In this document: positions 30,263 to 39,564 of the stretch, in pieces
Layout: each line of letters opens with the position of its first letter
How positions within the stretch are numbered: the stretch's first letter is position 1
Source of the DNA: Cedecea lapagei
GTDB lineage: Bacteria; Pseudomonadota; Gammaproteobacteria; Enterobacterales; Enterobacteriaceae
Assembly: GCF_900635955.1 (NCBI RefSeq)
Contig: NZ_LR134201.1
Location: 4,464,001 to 4,528,000 of the forward strand
Length of the DNA stretch: 64,000 nt
Direction of reading: 5' to 3'
Made by a program: the position numbers and the translations under genes
Notes under the pieces: model-generated
Seen by the model: only the letters and a program-made list of their open reading frames with translations
What the model was told of the DNA's origin: nothing
The model's database searches: none

Positions 30263-30292
30263 TGTCTTGTCCTTGTTAAAGCTATTCTTTGT

Positions 30293-31069
30293 CTATGCCA
30301 GAATCCGGGTGCCGATAGCCACGCCGTTGAATAAAGAGGGTAGCTGATCCGCGTGGCGCCATGAGGCGATGTCCACCGGACGTCCCAGAGTACGAGCAGC
30401 ATCCAGCGCCGCGTTCACTTTCACTATCATGCCGTCGGTAATAATGCCCTGCTGAATCAGCTGCTCGGCTTTTGCCGCCGTCATCTCGGCGATGCGCTGG
30501 CCTTTACCGTCCAGGATACCGCTTACGTCGGACAGCAGGATCAGATCCGCACCGAGCGTTGAGGCAAGCGCCGTCGCCGCCTGATCCGCATTCACGTTCA
30601 TCAGTTCGCCTTCCGCGGTCACGCCGATGGAGCTAACAATCGGCAGGAAGCCATTTTCCAGCAGCGTGTTAATCAGTTTTGGCGAGCCCGGTTTAGCCAG
30701 ACCGACGTGGCCAAGCGCTTCGTCAAGCTGGGTCACCGTCACGCTATCCCCGTCGCCGAGGCTCAGCCCAACGCCGTTAATACCGTGCTTCTTCGCCCAC
30801 GCCAGCAGCGTCTTGTTCGCCGTACCTGCCAGCGCGCCGGTAATAATGTCAATCTGGTCGGCAGGCGTAACGCGCAGGCCATTTTTCTTTTCCACCGGCA
30901 GCGCCAGCTTCTTCATCAGCTCATCGACCAGGCAACCGCCGCCGTGCACGATAACCAGCGGACGCTGATGGGACTGACGGTAGTTCACCAGCGCGGTAAA
31001 CAGGCGCTCCAGCGCTTCTTCGCTATCCAGCAGTACGCCGCCTAATTTGATAATTAAAGGATTCATCAT
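30293..31069 (-). CDS. argB: Acetylglutamate kinase
   Basis: ArgB phosphorylates N-acetylglutamate, the second step of arginine synthesis. The 258 residues have the amino-acid-kinase GGG motif (VIVHGGGCLVDE) near residue 42 and LLSDVSGILDGKGQ in the ATP lobe. The start MMNPLIIKLGGVLL at 31069 equals E. coli; the longer in-frame start at 31156 lies inside argC. The spacing from the argC stop is 16 nt. Confidence 0.97.
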   Translation of the reverse strand: MMNPLIIKLGGVLLDSEEALERLFTALVNYRQSHQRPLVIVHGGGCLVDELMKKLALPVEKKNGLRVTPADQIDIITGALAGTANKTLLAWAKKHGINGVGLSLGDGDSVTVTQLDEALGHVGLAKPGSPKLINTLLENGFLPIVSSIGVTAEGELMNVNADQAATALASTLGADLILLSDVSGILDGKGQRIAEMTAAKAEQLIQQGIITDGMIVKVNAALDAARTLGRPVDIASWRHADQLPSLFNGVAIGTRILA

Positions 31070-31085
31070 TTCACCCGACAGACGG

Positions 31086-32090
31086 TTAAATAAGGGACTG
31101 CGTTTCGGCGAAGCCAAAACGAATATTAAGGCACTGGACTGCCTGCGCCGCGGCACCTTTCAGCAGGTTATCCTCGGTGGCAACAACAATCAGGTGCTCA
31201 TCCTGCACGGCAAAGCCGATGTCGCAGAACGGCAGGCCGACAACGTTTTTCAGCGCCGGAACGCCTTTTTCATAGAGGCGAACCAGCGGCTTTTCACCGT
31301 AGGCCTGAGTAAACGTCTCAGCGATTTTCTGCTGCGTGACGCCTGCTTTCAGGCGACAGGTAATGGTCGCCAGGATGCCGCGCGGGAAATTGCCGAGGTG
31401 CGGAGTGAAAATAACCGACGCGCCAAGATGGGTCGCAATTTCAGGCTGATGGCGATGGTTAAATACGCCATACGGCTGCAGGCTGACTTCGCAGAAGCTG
31501 CTGGAAATCGCTGCTTTGCGCCCGGCGCCGCTTACGCCGCTGGTGGCGTTGATCACCGGCCACTGGTTCAAATCCAGCAGATCGGCGTCGATCAGCGGCT
31601 TCAGCGCCAGCTGGGATGCGGTTGGATAGCAGCCCGGCACCGCAATTAAATTGCTCTCTTTCAGCTTATCGCCCTGCCACTCCGCCAGGCCGTAAACCGC
31701 CTTCTCCAGCAGTTCAGGATGCTGATGAGTAAAACCGTAATAGCGTTCATAAAACGCCGGATCGTTAACGCGAAACGCGCCGGAGAGATCGATAACCACG
31801 CAGCCGGCAGCAAGAAAATGCGGGGCCAAGTCATGGCTGACTTCGTGGGCGGTGGCGAGAAACACCACGTCCACGTCTTTGCTAAACTCGCTGATGTCGG
31901 ACATCGCCTGCAGCGGGAGATCGACAATGCCCTTTAATTGAGGATGCAAATCAGATAACAATTTTCCTGCATCTGAACTTTGCGCTGAAACCGTCAAAGC
32001 GGTTATGTTCATATCAGGATGGCGATTCAAATAGCTCACAAGCTCTGCGCCTGCATAACCGCTTGCACCCACAATCAGCGTATTCAACAT
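31086..32090 (-). CDS. argC: N-acetyl-gamma-glutamyl-phosphate reductase
   Basis: ArgC reduces acetylglutamyl phosphate to the semialdehyde with NADPH. The 334 residues begin MLNTLIVGASGYAGAELVSY with the GASGYAG nucleotide motif. The catalytic cysteine lies in VPGCYPTASQLAL (near residue 154). It is the first gene of the argCBGH operon, divergent from argE across the ARG boxes. Confidence 0.98.
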   Translation of the reverse strand: MLNTLIVGASGYAGAELVSYLNRHPDMNITALTVSAQSSDAGKLLSDLHPQLKGIVDLPLQAMSDISEFSKDVDVVFLATAHEVSHDLAPHFLAAGCVVIDLSGAFRVNDPAFYERYYGFTHQHPELLEKAVYGLAEWQGDKLKESNLIAVPGCYPTASQLALKPLIDADLLDLNQWPVINATSGVSGAGRKAAISSSFCEVSLQPYGVFNHRHQPEIATHLGASVIFTPHLGNFPRGILATITCRLKAGVTQQKIAETFTQAYGEKPLVRLYEKGVPALKNVVGLPFCDIGFAVQDEHLIVVATEDNLLKGAAAQAVQCLNIRFGFAETQSLI

Positions 32091-32214
32091 CTGGGTCGTT
32101 CACCTTGTCTTTTCGGTCTGCTCAGAGTGCCAGCCAAAAGCTTTCACCCACGTCCGTTAGCGTGGTTTTTTATTCACCGGAACGCTTAACTGTTCCTTTA
32201 CGCTCAACGTTATT

Positions 32215-32250
32215 GTATTTTTATTCACAATTACTGCATGAATATTGATA
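32215..32250. promoter_or_regulatory. Two tandem ARG boxes in the argC-argE control region
   Basis: GTATTTTTATTCAC and TGCATGAATATTGATA correspond base for base to the two ArgR operator boxes of the E. coli argECBH region, with 2-3 nt between boxes. Each matches the TGAATWWWWATTCA consensus imperfectly. They lie between the divergent argC (32090) and argE (32277) starts and should mediate arginine repression of both. Confidence 0.85.
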
Positions 32251-32276
32251 CTATCCTAACCTAAGGCCTGTCAACA

Positions 32277-33428
32277 GTGAAGATGAAATTACCGCCTTTT
32301 ATCGAGATCTACCGCGCCCTGATCGCGACACCTTCCATCAGCGCTACCGACAGCGCGCTGGATCAGAGCAATGAGTCTTTAATCAATTTACTGGCGGGCT
32401 GGTTCCGCGACCTCGGTTTTAACGTCGAAATTCAGCCTGTACCCGGAACACGCAATAAATTCAATATGCTGGCAAGCAGTGGCCAGGGGGCTGGCGGTCT
32501 GCTGCTGGCCGGGCACACCGATACCGTGCCATTTGACGATGGCCGCTGGACGCGCGATCCCTTTACCCTGACCGAGCATGACAACAAGCTGTACGGGCTG
32601 GGCACCGCCGATATGAAAGGTTTCTTCGCGTTTATTCTGGATGCGCTGCGCGACGTGGATGTGACAACCCTGAAAAAGCCGCTCTATATTCTGGCCACCG
32701 CCGACGAAGAGACGACGATGGCAGGCGCCCGCTATTTCTCTGAAACGACCACCTTGCGCCCGGACTGCGCCATCATCGGCGAGCCAACCTCTTTACAGCC
32801 GGTACGCGCGCACAAAGGTCACTTGTCGAACGCCATCCGCATCCTCGGGCAGTCCGGCCACTCGAGCGATCCTGCTCGTGGCGTGAACGCGATTGAGCTG
32901 ATGCATGATGCGATTGGCCATATCCTTACGCTGCGTAACACCCTGAAGGATCGCTACCACCACGATGCCTTCACCGTGCCGTATCCGACCCTGAACCTGG
33001 GCCATATCAACGGCGGCGACGCCGCAAACCGCATTTGTGCATGTTGCGAACTTCACATGGACATTCGTCCGCTTCCGGGCATGACATTAAACGATCTGAA
33101 CGGTTTACTGACCGAAGCACTAGAGCCGGTGAGCCAGCGATGGCCTGGCCGAGTGACAATTTCGGAGCTGCATCCGCCTATTCCGGGCTACGAATGCCCG
33201 CCGGACCACCAGCTCGTTCAGGTCGTCGAGAAACTGTTAAGCGCGCAAACGGAAGTGGTGAACTACTGCACCGAAGCGCCGTTTATCCAGACCGTCTGTC
33301 CAACGCTGGTCCTTGGCCCCGGCTCCATTAACCAGGCACACCAGCCGGATGAATACATCGATACCCGCTTTATTAAGCCCACCCGGGAATTAATTACCCA
33401 GGTGGTTCATCATTTTTGCTGGCATTAA
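32277..33428 (+). CDS. argE: Acetylornithine deacetylase
   Basis: ArgE hydrolyses N-acetylornithine to ornithine. It is a two-zinc M20-family amidohydrolase of 383 residues. Metal-site motifs are visible: LLLAGHTDTVPFD (His-80 region), LYGLGTADMKG and ADEETTMAG, with the dimerisation domain in the middle (about 180-290). The start is GTG (MKMKLPPFIEIYRAL), aligned with E. coli; an ATG two codons later is possible. It is divergent from argC. Confidence 0.97.
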   Translation: MKMKLPPFIEIYRALIATPSISATDSALDQSNESLINLLAGWFRDLGFNVEIQPVPGTRNKFNMLASSGQGAGGLLLAGHTDTVPFDDGRWTRDPFTLTEHDNKLYGLGTADMKGFFAFILDALRDVDVTTLKKPLYILATADEETTMAGARYFSETTTLRPDCAIIGEPTSLQPVRAHKGHLSNAIRILGQSGHSSDPARGVNAIELMHDAIGHILTLRNTLKDRYHHDAFTVPYPTLNLGHINGGDAANRICACCELHMDIRPLPGMTLNDLNGLLTEALEPVSQRWPGRVTISELHPPIPGYECPPDHQLVQVVEKLLSAQTEVVNYCTEAPFIQTVCPTLVLGPGSINQAHQPDEYIDTRFIKPTRELITQVVHHFCWH

Positions 33429-33440
33429 TAAATCGCGGTG

Positions 33441-33465
33441 AAAGGGGGTTTTACCCCCTTTTTTC
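33441..33465 (+). terminator. argE terminator
   Basis: AAAGGGGGT / ACCCCCTTT stem followed by T run, just past argE. Confidence 0.9.
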
Positions 33466-33663
33466 TCTGGATTTGTCGCTATTCTTATAAGAAATGCTTA
33501 TGAGCGAAGTTGGTAATTAAATTTCATAAATTCGCGTCATTTTCTCGTTTGCTGAAACGATTTCGTAGCAATTGACGAATGGTTGATGACGTGGCTTTAT
33601 AAAAGGCGGTGTTGAACCTTCACGGGTGAAATTAAGTTACATTATAGATTGGGCTGGAGTCAT

Positions 33664-36315
33664 ATGAACGAACGCTATTCTGCTTTGCGAAGTAATGTCA
33701 GCATGCTCGGAAAACTGCTCGGAGATACCATCAAAGATGCGCTGGGAGAAAATATCCTCGACCGCGTAGAAACGATCCGAAAGTTATCTAAGTCCTCCCG
33801 CGCCGGTAATGAAGCCAATCGTCAGGAGCTGCTGAGCACGCTGCAGAACCTCTCAAATGATGAACTGCTCCCCGTCGCCCGCGCCTTTAGCCAGTTTCTT
33901 AATCTCGCCAACACCGCCGAGCAGTACCACAGCATCTCAGCGACGGGCGAAGCGGCCAGCAACCCCGAAGTTATCGCTAAGACCCTGCAAAAATTAAAAA
34001 ATCAGCCAGGCATCAGCGAAGCGGACATTCGGGCAGCCGTGGAGTCCCTCTCTCTGGAGCTGGTGCTCACCGCTCACCCTACGGAAATCACCCGCCGCAC
34101 CCTGATTCACAAGCTGGTCGAAGTCAACAGCTGCCTTAAGCAGCTCGACCACAGCGACCTGGCCGATTACGAGCGCAATCAGATTATGCGCCGCCTGCGC
34201 CAGCTGGTCGCTCAGGCCTGGCATACCGACGAAATTCGTAAGCATCGCCCTTCTCCCGTCGACGAAGCTAAATGGGGCTTTGCGGTGGTAGAAAACAGCC
34301 TCTGGGAAGGCGTGCCTAACTACCTGCGCGAACTTAACGAACAGCTTGAAGAGAATCTGAATTACAAACTGCCGGTCGATTTCGTCCCGGTACGCTTCAC
34401 CTCCTGGATGGGCGGTGACCGCGACGGTAACCCAAACGTCACTTCCGAGATTACTCGTCACGTCCTGCTGCTCAGCCGCTGGAAGGCTACTGACCTGTTC
34501 CTGCGCGATATCGCGGTACTGGTTTCTGAACTGTCGATGGTGGAATGTACGGCTGAACTGAGCGAGCTGGCAGGGCCGGATGCCGGTCAGGAACCTTATC
34601 GCCACATCATGAAAGGTCTTCGCCAGCAGCTGCTCGCCACTCAGGCATGGCTTGAAGCCCGCCTGAAAGGCCAGCACCTGCCGAAGCCGGAAGGTTTGCT
34701 CATTCAAAACGAGCAGCTTTGGGATCCGCTCTATGCCTGTTATCAGTCCCTGCAGGCCTGCGGGATGGGTATTATCGCCAATGGTCAGCTGTTGGATACC
34801 CTGCGCCGCGTGAAGTGTTTCGGCGTGCCGCTGGTGCGGATCGATATTCGCCAGGAAAGTACCCGCCATAGCGAAGCGCTGGGTGAAATGACCCGCTACA
34901 TTGGGATCGGTGATTATGAAAGCTGGTCAGAGGCAGATAAACAGGCCTTCCTGATCCGCGAGCTAAACTCCAAACGCCCTCTGCTGCCTCGCCAGTGGGA
35001 GCCAAGCGAAGAAACCCGCGAAGTGCTGGAAACCTGTAAAGTGGTGGCCGAAGCCCCGCGCGGTTCTATTGCTGCCTACGTTATTTCGATGGCAAAAACG
35101 CCGTCAGACGTGCTTGCCGTTCACCTGTTGCTGAAAGAAGCTGGCTGTACTTTCGCGCTGCCAGTTGCGCCGCTGTTTGAAACCCTCGACGACCTGAATA
35201 ATGCCGACGACGTGATGACCCAGCTGCTGAACATCGACTGGTACCGCGGCTTTATCCAGGGCAAACAGATGGTGATGATTGGCTATTCCGACTCAGCGAA
35301 AGACGCTGGCGTAATGGCCGCATCCTGGGCGCAGTACGAAGCTCAGGATGCCCTGATCAAAACCTGCGAGAAAGCCGGGATCGCCCTGACGCTGTTCCAC
35401 GGGCGCGGCGGCTCCATCGGCCGTGGCGGTGCGCCTGCACACGCTGCTCTGCTTTCACAGCCACCAGGAAGCCTGAAGGGCGGCCTGCGCGTCACCGAGC
35501 AGGGCGAAATGATCCGCTTTAAATACGGCCTGCCGGAAATCACCATCAGCAGCCTGTCGCTTTACACCAGCGCCATTCTTGAAGCTAACCTCCTGCCGCC
35601 GCCGGAACCGAAGCAAGAGTGGATCCAGATTATGAATTCACTCTCCGCAACCTCTTGCGAAATGTACCGCGGCTATATCCGTGAAAATAAAGATTTTGTG
35701 CCGTATTTCCGTTCTGCAACGCCAGAGCTGGAATTAGGCAAGCTGCCGTTGGGTTCTCGCCCGGCAAAACGCCGTCCAAACGGCGGGGTCGAGTCGCTGC
35801 GTGCCATTCCGTGGATCTTCGCCTGGACCCAAAACCGCCTGATGCTGCCGGCGTGGCTGGGTGCAGGCGCCGCGTTGCAAAAAGTGGTGGAGGAAGGGAA
35901 ACAGAGCGAACTGGAGGCGATGTGTCGCGACTGGCCGTTCTTCTCTACGCGTCTCGGCATGCTGGAGATGGTATTCGCTAAAGCAGACCTTTGGCTGGCG
36001 GAATACTACGATCAGCGCCTGGTGAAGCCCGAACTGTGGAAGCTGGGTAAACAGCTGCGTGACCAGCTGGAAGCCGACATTAAAGTGGTGTTAGACATCG
36101 CTAACGACGCCCATCTGATGGAAGATTTGCCGTGGATCGCCGAGTCTATCACCCTGCGTAACATCTACACCGATCCGCTGAACGTCCTGCAGGCCGAGCT
36201 GCTGCACCGCTCGCGTCAGTCGGAAGAGAAAGGTGAAGAGCCGGATGCCCGCGTAGAACAAGCCCTGATGGTCACCATCGCCGGCGTTGCTGCCGGGATG
36301 CGTAATACCGGCTAA
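33664..36315 (+). CDS. ppc: Phosphoenolpyruvate carboxylase
   Basis: Ppc carboxylates PEP to oxaloacetate and refills the TCA cycle; it is activated by acetyl-CoA and inhibited by aspartate. The 883 residues equal E. coli. The catalytic His motif VLTAHPTEITRR is near residue 135, FHGRGGSIGRGG is near 580, and the C-terminal end is GMRNTG. The start MNERYSALRSNVSML at 33664 is chosen over MGWSH five codons earlier on alignment. Confidence 0.98.
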   Translation: MNERYSALRSNVSMLGKLLGDTIKDALGENILDRVETIRKLSKSSRAGNEANRQELLSTLQNLSNDELLPVARAFSQFLNLANTAEQYHSISATGEAASNPEVIAKTLQKLKNQPGISEADIRAAVESLSLELVLTAHPTEITRRTLIHKLVEVNSCLKQLDHSDLADYERNQIMRRLRQLVAQAWHTDEIRKHRPSPVDEAKWGFAVVENSLWEGVPNYLRELNEQLEENLNYKLPVDFVPVRFTSWMGGDRDGNPNVTSEITRHVLLLSRWKATDLFLRDIAVLVSELSMVECTAELSELAGPDAGQEPYRHIMKGLRQQLLATQAWLEARLKGQHLPKPEGLLIQNEQLWDPLYACYQSLQACGMGIIANGQLLDTLRRVKCFGVPLVRIDIRQESTRHSEALGEMTRYIGIGDYESWSEADKQAFLIRELNSKRPLLPRQWEPSEETREVLETCKVVAEAPRGSIAAYVISMAKTPSDVLAVHLLLKEAGCTFALPVAPLFETLDDLNNADDVMTQLLNIDWYRGFIQGKQMVMIGYSDSAKDAGVMAASWAQYEAQDALIKTCEKAGIALTLFHGRGGSIGRGGAPAHAALLSQPPGSLKGGLRVTEQGEMIRFKYGLPEITISSLSLYTSAILEANLLPPPEPKQEWIQIMNSLSATSCEMYRGYIRENKDFVPYFRSATPELELGKLPLGSRPAKRRPNGGVESLRAIPWIFAWTQNRLMLPAWLGAGAALQKVVEEGKQSELEAMCRDWPFFSTRLGMLEMVFAKADLWLAEYYDQRLVKPELWKLGKQLRDQLEADIKVVLDIANDAHLMEDLPWIAESITLRNIYTDPLNVLQAELLHRSRQSEEKGEEPDARVEQALMVTIAGVAAGMRNTG

Positions 36316-36334
36316 CGGCTGGTAAGCGACATTC

Positions 36335-36360
36335 AAACCCCGCTGAGGCGGGGTTTTTTA
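36335..36360 (+). terminator. ppc terminator
   Basis: AAACCCCGC / GCGGGGTTT stem with a T run right after ppc. Confidence 0.9.
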
Positions 36361-36514
36361 TTGCGGCCCGATCGCAAGGCTCATCATCACTGTCCTTTGT
36401 CTTAACGTCTTATTCTTCTTAAATAAAAAGACAACGAAAGTCTTTAAGTCCCGCCCGCGTCAATCGTAATGGAACAAGGCTGAAATTCCGCTGTCATTAT
36501 TTCGACACATTTCC

Positions 36515-36556
36515 TATATTGTGCGCAAAAGTCATCCAGCAGTGGGTGACTTTTTT
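36515..36556 (+). promoter_or_regulatory. -10-like box followed by a terminator-like hairpin in the ppc-cptA gap
   Basis: A TATATT box (36515-36520) is followed at once by a hairpin (AAAAGTCATCC / GGGTGACTTTT) with six T, ending near 36556, about 90 nt before cptA. The rest of the 333-nt gap (36316-36648) holds the ppc terminator and AT-rich sequence with no other feature I can support. The hairpin may be a leader terminator for cptA or end a very short transcript. Confidence 0.4.
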
Positions 36557-36648
36557 CGTCGATAAAAGCCACCGTAGCGTCCACAACTAAGGCTTACTTA
36601 AGGTTTTCTCATTACGGTTAATGATAATTTTTTAGCACAGGCAAGAGA

Positions 36649-38382
36649 ATGAACTTCACATCTAACCAGGCTGAACGCAAGTTCAGCTTAAAAGCCCTTG
36701 GATGGGTTTTGCTCTACTTTTGGTATTTTTCCTCGGTTCTGCAGATTGCCATATTAACGTCGGGATACAGCGGTACCACCGGGCTTCGTGATTCCCTTCT
36801 GTTCAGCTCCCTGTGGTTTATTCCGGTCTTTCTCTTTCCGCAGCGCACGCGCCTCATTGCGGCCATTATCGGCATAGTCCTCTGGGCGGCCTCGATTGCG
36901 GCGCTGGGCTATTACGTGGTTTACGGGCAGGAGTTCTCGCAAAGCGTCCTGTTTGTGATGTTCGAAACCAACGCCAGCGAGGCCAGCGAATACCTGAGCC
37001 AGTACTTCAGCCTGAAGCTGCTGCTCATTACACTTGCCTACACGCTGGTAGCGATTTTCCTGTGGAGTCGCCTGCGCCCGGTATACATTCCAAACCCATG
37101 GCGCTGGCTGGTGTCCTTTGCCATTTTGTTCGGCCTGGTGCTTAACCCGGTTGGTAAAGAGTGGCTCATCAACAAACGCAGCATCGGCGATTCGTTCTCA
37201 AGCATTTCTTCGCGCCTTGAGCCCGCTGCACCGTGGCAGTTTATCGTCGCCTATACCGAATACCGCCAGCAGCTGGACAGCCTGAACAGCATGCTCAGCT
37301 CCAATAACGCCCTGCCTCCTCTGGCTAACCTGAAAGATGCCTCCGGGACTGCTCCGCGCACCTTAGTGCTGGTTATCGGCGAATCGACACAGCGTGGCCG
37401 CATGAGCCTTTACGGCTACCACCGTAAGACTACGCCAGAGCTGGATGAGCTGCAGAAGACCGATCCGCAAATGACGGTATTCAATAACGTCGTCACTTCG
37501 CGTCCTTACACCATTGAAATTTTGCAGCAGGCGCTGACGTTTGCAGACGAGAAGGAGCCGGACCTCTATCTGACGAAGCCTTCGCTGATGAACCTGATGA
37601 AGCAGGCCGGTTATAAGACATTCTGGATCACCAATCAGCAGACAATGACCGAACGCAACACCATGCTGACGGTGTTCTCGAAGCAGACCGACAAGCAATA
37701 TTATATGAACCAGCAGCGCACTCAGAGCGCACGCGAGTATGACACCAACGTGCTGGCGCCATTTAAAGAGGTGCTGGCAGACCCTGCGCCCAGGAAGTTC
37801 ATTATCGTACATCTGCTGGGTACGCATATTCGCTATGACTTCCGCTACCCGGAAAACTGGGGCAAGTTTGACGGTAAAACCGATGATTTACCTGCAGGTC
37901 TAAGCAAAGATCAGCAAGAAGCCTACAACAGCTACGATAACGCCAACCTGTTCAACGACCACGTGGTTTCCACGCTGATTAAAGACTACAAGGCCAGCGA
38001 TCCTAACGGCTTCCTGCTCTATTTCTCTGACCACGGGGAAGAGGTCTACGACACACCGCCGCACCAGACCCAGGGGCGTAACGAAAGCAGCCCAACGCGC
38101 CATATGTACACCATACCGTTCATCCTCTGGACTTCACCGGCCTGGCAGCAGGAGCACCCGCGTGACTTCTCCGGGGATGTAAACCGCAAGTACAGCAGCT
38201 CGGAACTGATTCATACCTGGTCCGATTTGGCCGGTTTAACCTACGACGGTTATGATGCAGCACGTGCCGTCACCAGCCCGCAGTTTGTTGAAGCCACGCG
38301 CTGGATCGGTAACCCGTATCAGAAAGATGCCCTGAAGGATTACGACACTCTCCCCTACGGTGAGCAAACAGGTAATCAGTAA
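36649..38382 (+). CDS. cptA: Phosphoethanolamine transferase CptA/EptC
   Basis: This inner-membrane enzyme adds phosphoethanolamine to the LPS core heptose. The 577 residues match E. coli YijP/CptA. About five membrane helices fill residues 15-170, followed by a periplasmic sulfatase-like domain. The nucleophilic threonine is T247 (VIGESTQRGRMSLYGY), with metal motifs THI and YFSDHGEEVYD. In E. coli yijO lies between the frw/pfl genes and this one; here the next gene is metF, convergent. Confidence 0.95.
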   Translation: MNFTSNQAERKFSLKALGWVLLYFWYFSSVLQIAILTSGYSGTTGLRDSLLFSSLWFIPVFLFPQRTRLIAAIIGIVLWAASIAALGYYVVYGQEFSQSVLFVMFETNASEASEYLSQYFSLKLLLITLAYTLVAIFLWSRLRPVYIPNPWRWLVSFAILFGLVLNPVGKEWLINKRSIGDSFSSISSRLEPAAPWQFIVAYTEYRQQLDSLNSMLSSNNALPPLANLKDASGTAPRTLVLVIGESTQRGRMSLYGYHRKTTPELDELQKTDPQMTVFNNVVTSRPYTIEILQQALTFADEKEPDLYLTKPSLMNLMKQAGYKTFWITNQQTMTERNTMLTVFSKQTDKQYYMNQQRTQSAREYDTNVLAPFKEVLADPAPRKFIIVHLLGTHIRYDFRYPENWGKFDGKTDDLPAGLSKDQQEAYNSYDNANLFNDHVVSTLIKDYKASDPNGFLLYFSDHGEEVYDTPPHQTQGRNESSPTRHMYTIPFILWTSPAWQQEHPRDFSGDVNRKYSSSELIHTWSDLAGLTYDGYDAARAVTSPQFVEATRWIGNPYQKDALKDYDTLPYGEQTGNQ

Positions 38383-38401
38383 CCCTTTTAGTTCATAATG
38401 C

Positions 38402-38436
38402 AAAAAGCCCCGCTCATTTTGAGCGGGGCTTTTTAT
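38402..38436. terminator. Bidirectional terminator between cptA and metF
   Basis: Perfect stem AAAAAGCCCCGCTCA / TGAGCGGGGCTTTTT between two convergent genes. Confidence 0.93.
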
Positions 38437-38447
38437 TCGCGCCTGAC

Positions 38448-39338
38448 TTACTGCGCGGGACGCACGCCTAAGGTATGGCAAATCGCGTAACTCATCTCTG
38501 CGCGGTTAAGCGTGTAGAAATGGAAATCCTTAACCCCTTCACGGCTTAAAATCTTCACCATATCCATGGCGATATTGGCCCCAACCAGCTGCCGGGTTTC
38601 CGCGTCGTTATCTAACCCTTCAAACATTTGCGCCATCCACGACGGGATACGCACGTTGGTCATGTCGGCAAATTTCTTCGCCTGCCTGAAGTTAGAAACC
38701 GGCAGGATACCGGGAATAATCTCGACATCAATCCCGGTAGCCGCGCAGCGATCGCGGAAACGAAGATAGCTTTCGACATCGAAGAAGAATTGAGTAATCG
38801 CACGATTAGCACCAGCTTCGATTTTACGACGCAGGTTGAGTAAATCCGCCTGGGCGCTTTTGGCTTCAGGGTGTACTTCCGGGTAAGCGGCAACGGAAAT
38901 ATCAAAGTCACCCACCTCCTTCAGCAAAGTCACCAGGTCGGCAGCATACATATCCGGTTTACCGCTGTCAGGCGGCAGATCGCCGCGCAGCGCAACAATA
39001 TGGCGGATGCCGTTGTTCCAGTAGTCCTGCGCAATCGCGCGTAGCTCATCTGGGGTAGCGTCAACACAGGTCAGGTGCGGGGCTGCCTCCAGACCGGTGC
39101 GGTCTTTAATACCTTTGATAATGCTGTGGGTGCGGTCACGCTCGCCAGAGTTTGCGCCATAGGTGACGGAGACGAACTTAGGCTTCAGGATGCTCAGCCT
39201 GTCGATGGATTTCCACAGGGTCTGTTCCATTTCACTGGTACGCGGCGGGAAAAACTCAAAGGAAACGTTAATATGCCCGGCGACTTCGGCCAGACTCTGG
39301 TTCAGCGCTTCCCGCTGGTTGGCGTGAAAAAAGCTCAT
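38448..39338 (-). CDS. metF: 5,10-methylenetetrahydrofolate reductase
   Basis: MetF reduces methylene-THF to methyl-THF for homocysteine methylation. It is a 296-residue FAD-binding TIM barrel starting MSFFHANQREALNQSLAEVAG; FEFFPPRT near residue 28 and VALRGDLPPDSG near 116 are family motifs. It is preceded by tandem met boxes, so it belongs to the MetJ regulon. Confidence 0.97.
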   Translation of the reverse strand: MSFFHANQREALNQSLAEVAGHINVSFEFFPPRTSEMEQTLWKSIDRLSILKPKFVSVTYGANSGERDRTHSIIKGIKDRTGLEAAPHLTCVDATPDELRAIAQDYWNNGIRHIVALRGDLPPDSGKPDMYAADLVTLLKEVGDFDISVAAYPEVHPEAKSAQADLLNLRRKIEAGANRAITQFFFDVESYLRFRDRCAATGIDVEIIPGILPVSNFRQAKKFADMTNVRIPSWMAQMFEGLDNDAETRQLVGANIAMDMVKILSREGVKDFHFYTLNRAEMSYAICHTLGVRPAQ

Positions 39339-39388
39339 ACCCTTACCTCATCAATCGCATCGTTATCGTGTGGTGTTTATCGCTACCC

Positions 39389-39420
39389 AGACGTTTAGAC
39401 GTCCAGATGGAAAGATGACG
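39389..39420. promoter_or_regulatory. Tandem met boxes upstream of metF
   Basis: Four adjacent 8-mers reading AGACGTTT, AGACGTCC, AGATGGAA, AGATGACG on the plus strand. The first two are close to the AGACGTCT consensus for MetJ. They lie about 50-80 nt before the metF start. Confidence 0.82.
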
Positions 39421-39520
39421 GAAAACCCCCGAGACGTCAATAAAAATATCACCACAAAAAGTGGAGGAATTCTCACGCAACGTGAATTTTTTTCAGGACA
39501 GTAGAAAGGAGGGGAGCAGG

Positions 39521-39555
39521 AAAACGCACTCTCTCCCGGGCGGAAGAGAGTGCGG
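39521..39555 (-). terminator. Terminator of metBL
   Basis: A perfect 10-bp stem (CGCACTCTCT / AGAGAGTGCG), followed on the minus strand by TTTTCC, lies 10 nt after the metL stop. Confidence 0.75.
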
Positions 39556-39564
39556 AAAAGAGAG

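Noticed and set aside
33994..34869. 291-codon minus-strand ORF
   Set aside because: Antisense to ppc, a long high-GC gene; no SD and no known motifs.
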